A DNA stretch of 11,700 bases from Rickettsiaceae bacterium (GTDB lineage: Bacteria > Pseudomonadota > Alphaproteobacteria > Rickettsiales > Rickettsiaceae), in the NCBI GenBank assembly GCA_030731565.1, contig JANQTT010000098.1:1-11700 (forward strand), read 5' to 3'. Shown in pieces: positions 7,314-11,700 of this stretch; within the stretch, counting starts at the first letter, position 1; the number at the start of each line of letters is the position of its first letter. The notes beneath the pieces are model-generated. The model was not told the DNA's origin and did not search any database. It saw only the letters and a list, made by a program, of their open reading frames with translations. The translations under genes and the position numbers were made by a program.

Positions 7314-7341
7314 TTGACACTATGGTTGTTATGAATATAAG
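7314..7341 (+). promoter_or_regulatory. Sigma70-like promoter
   Basis: TTGACA (7314-7319, perfect -35), a 16-nt spacer and TATAAG (7336-7341, five of six) form one of the two best promoter matches in the window. The predicted start, near 7348-7350, coincides with the base of the first hairpin. It points towards the BON lipoprotein gene about 220 nt downstream. Confidence 0.6.
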
Positions 7342-7349
7342 CTAATAAG

Positions 7350-7371
7350 TATAAGGAAATTTTACCTTATA
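7350..7371 (+). repeat. Inverted repeat, stem-loop at the predicted transcript 5' end
   Basis: TATAAGG (7350-7356) pairs perfectly with CCTTATA (7365-7371) around an 8-nt loop. Because the predicted transcript starts here, the stem could protect the 5' end or set a folded leader. It has no long U tract. Confidence 0.45.
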
Positions 7372-7374
7372 AAA

Positions 7375-7404
7375 GATATATTATAAAAAATTAAAAAATA
7401 TATC
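7375..7404 (+). repeat. Inverted repeat, A/T stem-loop
   Basis: GATATATT (7375-7382) pairs with AATATATC (7397-7404), eight perfect base pairs around a 14-nt A-rich loop. It lies three nucleotides after the first hairpin. A weak A/U stem may arise by chance in such sequence. Confidence 0.3.
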
Positions 7405-7560
7405 TAAACAATATCTTGCAAATGAATTATATCACTTAAGCAAGATGCTAGGCGTTATTTAAAAGTTAAAGAAAAACGTATGAAAAATTTAATAATAAAT
7501 GGAGGATTAGGCAAAGCAATTGAAAAAATAAATGTAGTAGATTCAATTAAATTTAAATAA
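7400..7560 (+). pseudogene. Possible frameshifted gene remnant (unidentified)
   Basis: Two neighbouring frames read as protein-like sequence that joins naturally: ISKQYLANELYHLS in the frame of 7400-7441, then KQDARRYLKVKEKRMKN onward in the frame of 7426-7560, ending at TAA 7558-7560. A one-base frameshift near 7436-7441 would link them into a charged helical segment. The only ATG-started piece is 26 codons (7480-7560, MKNLIINGGLGKAIEKI...), without a ribosome-binding site. I do not recognise a family. It could be a decayed gene, as is common in reduced genomes, or chance in A-rich DNA where Lys and Asn codons dominate. Confidence 0.22.
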
Positions 7561-7571
7561 AGGTAGAAACT

Positions 7572-7880
7572 ATGAAAAATAATAAGCTAACAATAACTAT
7601 TTTATTTATTTTCGCTACTTTACTTGTAGGATGCAGCGGCTCTACCAGGCAATTTGTAAATGATAGCGGGATTACAGCTGAAGTTAAAACTAAATTAGCA
7701 GACAACCCTAATACAAAAGCTAGAGATATACATGTAGATACAGTTGATGGCGTAGTACGTCTATCTGGGGTCATATCAAATGAAAAAGAACGTATAACCG
7801 CCAATGAAATAGCAAGAAAAGTAAAAGGCGTTCGTAGAGTAGATAATGCTCTATTATTACAAAAACAAACAAGGCATTAA
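7572..7880 (+). CDS. BON-domain lipoprotein
   Basis: The 102-residue precursor begins MKNNK, then has a hydrophobic stretch and a lipobox LLVGC with the lipidated Cys at residue 21, so the mature protein should be lipid-anchored; SG follows the Cys and no Asp +2 retention signal is seen, favouring the outer membrane. The rest is a single BON domain: ITAEVKTKLADN (34-45), then KARDIHVDTVDGVVRLSGVI (49-68) with the typical strand-Gly-strand pattern, and VKGVRRVDNALLL (83-95). BON domains (OsmY, DolP and similar) bind phospholipid or support envelope integrity under stress; DolP has two such domains, this has one. The AAAGG ribosome-binding site lies 8-9 nt before the ATG. The upstream leader is long and structured, and a large inverted repeat lies 24 nt after the stop. 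The neighbouring channel and phospholipid acyltransferase also act at the envelope. Confidence 0.88.
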   Translation: MKNNKLTITILFIFATLLVGCSGSTRQFVNDSGITAEVKTKLADNPNTKARDIHVDTVDGVVRLSGVISNEKERITANEIARKVKGVRRVDNALLLQKQTRH

Positions 7881-7903
7881 GCGTCGTTAAATACGCAATC
7901 TTT

Positions 7904-7970
7904 GTATGAATCAATTTTTATAATCATAAATTATATAGCCTGTTATATTTTTATAAAAATTGATTCATAC
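7904..7970. repeat. 20-bp perfect inverted repeat with 27-nt loop
   Basis: The left arm (7904-7923, GTATGAATCA...) is the exact reverse complement of the right arm (7951-7970, ...TGATTCATAC), separated by 27 A/T-rich nucleotides. A 20-bp perfect match is far beyond chance at this spacing. It starts 24 nt after the BON stop codon and could form the 3' stem of that mRNA, but no U run follows, so it is not a standard intrinsic terminator. ATACGCAATCTTT (7891-7903) at the left edge and ATACGCTCTTT (7967-7977) at the right form an imperfect direct repeat, which would fit a small palindromic insertion (MITE-like or Rickettsia-palindromic-element-like). Confidence 0.85.
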
Positions 7971-8155
7971 GCTCTTTACTAATTCGATGTAATTTACTAT
8001 ATCATCAGATTTCATTCCAAATTATAAGTAATGTTATCAGCAATACACCGCCTCATTAGTAAAAATTTCCATCACTTCAACTGATTTTACTATCTATACT
8101 TTGTAACAAATTGTAGCCTGAAAAAAGTTACGGTAATGCAAGAGAAGCAGAATAA

Positions 8156-8184
8156 TTGACATTATTATATAAATTTTATAGTAT
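8156..8184 (+). promoter_or_regulatory. Probable promoter of the LplT-Aas fusion gene
   Basis: A perfect TTGACA (8156-8161) is followed by TATAGT at 15 nt (8177-8182) or TAGTAT at 17 nt (8179-8184). Transcription would start near 8190, about 20 nt before the ATG. The ribosome-binding site GGAG (8203-8206) lies 6 nt before the ATG at 8213. Confidence 0.5.
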
Positions 8185-8212
8185 GCCAAAAATTATTTCC
8201 TTGGAGAAGTAG

Positions 8213-11200
8213 ATGGACTCAAACCAATTTTATCTATTTAAAGATAGACGTTTTCTACCAATATTCCTTGTACAATTTTGTGGTTGCCTTAACGACGGTA
8301 TCCTTAAAAATGCTCTAATTATATTAATAACTTTTAAGCTTGCAGGTGATGTTACAGTTGCTCCTTATATACTGGTTATGCTTGCTAATGTTATTTTTAT
8401 TGTTCCATTCATATTTTTTGCAAGCTTGGCTGGCCAGATAGCCGATCGGTACGAACGCTCAACTATAGTAAAAATAATTAAAGCGATTGAAATTGGTATA
8501 GTTCTGTTATCTTCTTATGGATTTTATGTTAATAATTTATATATCCTTTTTACTTGCATCGCTTTAATGGGAATCCATTCAACGTTTTTTGGGCCAATCA
8601 AATATAGTGTGCTACCTGACAAATTAAAGAAAAATGAATTACTGGGTGCCAATGGATTTATTGAAGCGGGTACGTTTCTATCTATTTTATTTGGTGCAAT
8701 GATTGGTGGTATATATAATTTTAATGCTAGTTTTGTTGTTATGCTTGCAGTTGCGGTTGCTATAACAGGCTTCATATCAAGCCTTTTTATGCCTAAATCT
8801 TACAATACTAATCATGACGTTAAGATAAATAAGAATATTATTCAAGAAACGTATAAAATGCTTAGGCATTCAACTTCCAAAAATCAGGTATATCTTGCAA
8901 TATTAGGTATTTCATGGTTCTGGTTTATAGGAGCAGCTATACTAGCGCAAATTCCTTCGCTGACAAGATATACACTCGGCGCCAGTGAAGGGGTAGCAAA
9001 TTTATTTTTAGCTACATTTTCTATAGGTGTTGGTGTTGGTTCTTTTTTATGTAACAAATTCTTTTCATCAAAAATTACTACTAAATATATCTTTCTAGCA
9101 GCATTGGGAATTTCTTTTGTTGCTACGGATCTATACTTTGCAAGTAAAATAGCGGGAATAAGTTATGAGAGAGAGCAGCTAAAAACGGTATTAGAATTTT
9201 TAAATAAAGGCCATTATTGGCGTATACTGATAGACTTATTTTTGATAGCAGTAATCGGAGGTTTATATGTTGTACCTCTATTTGCTGTAATGCAATATTA
9301 TAGTTCACCTGCATATAGAAGCAGAATTGTTGCGGCAAATAATTTGATTAATTCAATATTTATGGCTGGTTCAACCGGTTTGTTATCCTTTCTATTTTAT
9401 TTAGATTTTTCTATCCCTTCTGTCATATTGATGGTCAGTATGCTGAATATGGTTGTAGCTATTTATATTTATCAATTCATTCCAGATAGCAGAGTAATTC
9501 CTGTGAAATTATGGCAAGCTATTTTTCGTCTTGGATTTGATTTAGCTTATAGAGTTGAAGTAAAAGGAATAGAGAACTTTAAAAAAGCAGGAAAGAGAAC
9601 AGTTATTATTGCTAATCACTTATCGTATATCGACCCGCCGCTGATTGCTTGTAATATTCCTGAAGAGATCCAATTTGCAATTAATTTAACTATTTCTAAA
9701 GAATGGTGGGTCAAGCCATTTCTTAAAATTCTAAAAACTTATCCAGTTGAACCTAATAATCCTATGGCTATTAAAAGTTTAATTGAAGAAGTAAAAAAAG
9801 ATAAAAAGATTGCTATTTTTCCTGAAGGAAGGACTAGCGTTACTGGCTCTTTGATGAAGATATACGAAGGCCCAGGAATGATTGCTGATAAAGCAGACGC
9901 AACAATTTTACCAATTAGGGTAGAAGGAACACAGTTTACTATTTTTTCTAAAGTAAGAAAGCTAATGAAAGGAAAGTTTGCTTTTAGAAGAAAAATAACC
10001 ATCACTTTCTTGCCTCCAGTGAAATTAAATGCTCCTAAAGGGTTAGACAATAGAGAAAGAAGAAAAGCAATCAGTCAATCTTTATATGATATTATGAGCG
10101 AGATGATATTTGAAAGCTCAGATTATAAAGAGACATTATTTCAATCGCTAATAAATGCTTCAAAAATTTATGGCAAGAAGACTATTATTTTGCAAGACAT
10201 AGAAAATAATAGCGCCAATTATAAAAATATTTTACTTAAAGCTTTTGTTATTGCCGAACTGATAAAGCGTGATACAGAAAGTGACGAAAAAGTGGGGCTA
10301 ATGATGCCAGGAATGGTAGGAAGTATGGTTACTTTTTTTGGCATTCAAGCGATAGGTAGAATCCCAGCAATGATTAATTTTACTGCTGGAGCAAGTAATG
10401 TAGTATCGGCCTGCCAAACAGCTGCAGTTAAAACAATTTATACCTCTAGAAAATTTATTAAAAAAGCTGAATTAGAAGATCTCATTAATTCAATAAAAGA
10501 AGCAGGTATTACAGTAATATATTTAGAAGACTTAAGAAAATATGTTACAGCTTGGACTAAAATCAAAAGCCTTATTGCCTCTTATTTCGCTCAAAGCTAT
10601 TACGAAACTATATGCAAAAAAAGAAATGATCTTGATACAGCTGTAATACTATTTACCTCAGGAACTGAAGGAAAACCAAAAGCGGTTGCTCTGTCTCATA
10701 GGAATATTCAGGCTAATAGATGCCAGGTAACATCAAGGATAGACTTTAACCCATATGATTGTGCATTTAATGCTTTGCCATTATTCCACAGCTTTGGTTT
10801 AACGGGGACATTGATAATGTCATTATCCGGAGTAAAAACTTTTTTCTACCCATCTCCATTGCATTATAGAATTATCCCTGAAGTTGTTTACGATATTGGA
10901 GCGACTATTATGTTTGGTACTGATACCTTTCTTGCAGGCTACGCAAACTATGCGCATCCATATGATTTTTATTCGCTGCGATACGTTATTGCAGGTGCTG
11001 AGAAATTAAAAGCTAAAACAAGGCAAGTTTGGTTTGATAAATTTGGTGTAAGAGTTTTTGAAGTATATGGAGTTACCGAAGCTGCTCCTGGGATTGCAAT
11101 AAATACGCCTATGCACGATAAACCAGGTACAGTAGGGAGGCTATTGCCACAAATAGAATATTTCTTGCAGCCAATCGAGGGTATAGATAAGGGCGGAAGA

Positions 11201-11674
11201 CTTTGTATCAAAGGGCCAAACGTTATGCAAGGATATATTAAAGCAGATAAACCAGGAATCATAGAAAAGACAAGCGTAGAAAAATTAGGCAAAGGTTGGT
11301 ATGACACTGGCGATATCGTTTCAATTGATGAGGACGGATACGTAACAATTTTAGGAAGAGAGAAGCGTTTTGCAAAAATTGCAGGTGAAATGATATCTCT
11401 TGCTGCAGTAGAAGAAATGTTGGTTTCAGTTGATCCTGAATTTGATTATGCTGCTGTATCTATCGAGGACGAGAAAAAAGGCGAACAAATTGTTCTTTTC
11501 ACAACAAATAAAAACCTTAAAAGGGATTTAATTTCTAAAATATGCAAAGAAAAAAAACTGCCTGAACTATATATACCAAAGGTCGTTCTTCCAATTAACG
11601 AACTTCCAGTTCTTGCAAGCGGAAAACTCAATTACAAATTAATGGTTGAAATGGCAGCCGAGAAAGTTGTGTAA
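8213..11674 (+). CDS. aas: LplT-Aas fusion: lysophospholipid transporter, acyltransferase and acyl-ACP synthetase
   Basis: This 1153-residue protein joins three activities. Residues 1-430 are an MFS transporter like E. coli LplT (lysophospholipid flippase), with QFCGCLNDGILKNAL (21-35) and motif A GQIADRYERS (74-83). Residues 440-620 are a PlsC-type acyltransferase with NHLSYIDPP (468-476; catalytic His469 and Asp474, HX4D), FPEGRTS (536-542) and a third block around YEGPGMIADK (551-560). Residues 640-1150 are an adenylate-forming acyl-ACP synthetase with P-loop TSGTEGKPK (815-823), YGVTEAAPG (952-960), WYDTGD (1029-1034), GREKRFAKIAGE (1048-1059) and the catalytic lysine in ASGKLNYK (Lys1138). 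The expected role is to flip lysophosphatidylethanolamine inward and re-acylate it with a fatty acid activated on bound ACP. In E. coli LplT and Aas are separate adjacent genes; fused forms are known in alphaproteobacteria. All catalytic motifs are intact. The 26 nt after the stop show no terminator. Confidence 0.95.
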   Translation: MDSNQFYLFKDRRFLPIFLVQFCGCLNDGILKNALIILITFKLAGDVTVAPYILVMLANVIFIVPFIFFASLAGQIADRYERSTIVKIIKAIEIGIVLLSSYGFYVNNLYILFTCIALMGIHSTFFGPIKYSVLPDKLKKNELLGANGFIEAGTFLSILFGAMIGGIYNFNASFVVMLAVAVAITGFISSLFMPKSYNTNHDVKINKNIIQETYKMLRHSTSKNQVYLAILGISWFWFIGAAILAQIPSLTRYTLGASEGVANLFLATFSIGVGVGSFLCNKFFSSKITTKYIFLAALGISFVATDLYFASKIAGISYEREQLKTVLEFLNKGHYWRILIDLFLIAVIGGLYVVPLFAVMQYYSSPAYRSRIVAANNLINSIFMAGSTGLLSFLFYLDFSIPSVILMVSMLNMVVAIYIYQFIPDSRVIPVKLWQAIFRLGFDLAYRVEVKGIENFKKAGKRTVIIANHLSYIDPPLIACNIPEEIQFAINLTISKEWWVKPFLKILKTYPVEPNNPMAIKSLIEEVKKDKKIAIFPEGRTSVTGSLMKIYEGPGMIADKADATILPIRVEGTQFTIFSKVRKLMKGKFAFRRKITITFLPPVKLNAPKGLDNRERRKAISQSLYDIMSEMIFESSDYKETLFQSLINASKIYGKKTIILQDIENNSANYKNILLKAFVIAELIKRDTESDEKVGLMMPGMVGSMVTFFGIQAIGRIPAMINFTAGASNVVSACQTAAVKTIYTSRKFIKKAELEDLINSIKEAGITVIYLEDLRKYVTAWTKIKSLIASYFAQSYYETICKKRNDLDTAVILFTSGTEGKPKAVALSHRNIQANRCQVTSRIDFNPYDCAFNALPLFHSFGLTGTLIMSLSGVKTFFYPSPLHYRIIPEVVYDIGATIMFGTDTFLAGYANYAHPYDFYSLRYVIAGAEKLKAKTRQVWFDKFGVRVFEVYGVTEAAPGIAINTPMHDKPGTVGRLLPQIEYFLQPIEGIDKGGRLCIKGPNVMQGYIKADKPGIIEKTSVEKLGKGWYDTGDIVSIDEDGYVTILGREKRFAKIAGEMISLAAVEEMLVSVDPEFDYAAVSIEDEKKGEQIVLFTTNKNLKRDLISKICKEKKLPELYIPKVVLPINELPVLASGKLNYKLMVEMAAEKVV

Positions 11675-11700
11675 AGCAGAAATGCCAGTTTTATAACTTG

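Larger units (their letters stand above)
7232..7571 (+). promoter_or_regulatory. Long non-coding leader region before the BON lipoprotein gene
   Basis: These 340 nt separate the channel gene and the BON gene and are extremely A/T-rich. They contain a good promoter (7314-7341), two stem-loops (7350-7371 and 7375-7404), a possible decayed reading frame (7400-7560) and a ribosome-binding site AAAGG 8-9 nt before the BON ATG. From that promoter the BON mRNA would have a 5' leader of roughly 220 nt, long enough for RNA-level control, though no known riboswitch family is recognisable. No rho-independent terminator is visible after the channel gene. Confidence 0.5.
7881..8212 (+). other. Non-coding spacer with inverted repeat and aas promoter
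   Basis: These 332 nt contain no reading frame that looks like a gene. The first 90 nt hold the 20-bp inverted repeat (7904-7970) with imperfect direct repeats at its edges; the last 60 nt hold a promoter and ribosome-binding site for the next gene. In 7980-8150 I see no recognisable structure. Confidence 0.6.

Noticed and set aside
7350..7404. The two leader hairpins as an intrinsic terminator of the channel gene
   Set aside because: They lie about 120 nt after the stop and immediately after a good promoter, are A/T-rich, and have no U run after a G/C stem.
7553..7804. Minus-strand frame of 83 codons over the BON gene
   Set aside because: The plus strand encodes a lipobox and an intact BON domain with a ribosome-binding site, so the minus frame is a shadow.
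10969..11307. Minus-strand frame of 112 codons
   Set aside because: It is antisense to the acyl-ACP synthetase module, whose motifs are intact on the plus strand.
1..11700. CRISPR array, insertion sequence, toxin-antitoxin pair or phage genes
   Set aside because: No regularly spaced repeats, transposase or integrase motifs, or paired small genes with such features were seen on either strand.

Overview
The window looks like the chromosome of an AT-rich, reduced-genome alphaproteobacterium. The best guess is an obligate intracellular member of the Rickettsiales (Rickettsiaceae-like). Evidence: strong A/T bias including at third codon positions, a fused LplT-Aas lysophospholipid transport and acylation protein, a ProP/MHS-type transporter, an endonuclease-type MutL, and a long uncharacterised protein that I recall as a Rickettsia-type conserved family (DUF2748-like). 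The genus cannot be fixed from sequence reading alone.

Left half, minus strand (about 1-5890). In transcription order: tRNA-Phe(GAA) with an encoded CCA; a 50-residue zinc-finger protein related to the complex I subunit NDUFS6; an MFS transporter of the ProP/MHS type that begins with TTG; mutL; lipB; a DUF218/YdcF-like membrane-anchored protein; and a large protein (at least 383 residues) that runs off the left edge. The last four genes are very tightly packed: one base between mutL and lipB, a one-base TAATG overlap from lipB to ydcF, and a 26-base overlap from ydcF to the last gene. This implies one transcript with translational coupling. The functions in it (mismatch repair, lipoate transfer, an envelope enzyme, an unknown) have no obvious common pathway.

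Right half, plus strand (about 6056-11674). A YbdG-type MscS mechanosensitive channel is followed by 340 nt of non-coding DNA holding a good sigma70-like promoter and two hairpins. Then come a short BON-domain lipoprotein, 332 nt of non-coding DNA with a striking 20-bp perfect inverted repeat, and a 1153-residue LplT-PlsC-acyl-ACP synthetase fusion. The common theme here is the envelope: turgor relief, a periplasmic/outer-membrane stress lipoprotein, and lysophospholipid import plus re-acylation.

Most of the window is ordinary conserved housekeeping DNA, and I do not see a defence island, mobile element, CRISPR array or obvious new multi-gene system. The items most worth a second look are the left-edge protein with a zincin-like motif whose first histidine is glutamine (QEIGH), the 20-bp inverted repeat at 7904-7970 with imperfect flanking direct repeats, the long structured leader before the BON gene with a possible gene remnant inside it, and the unusually overlapped mutL-lipB-ydcF-unknown cluster.
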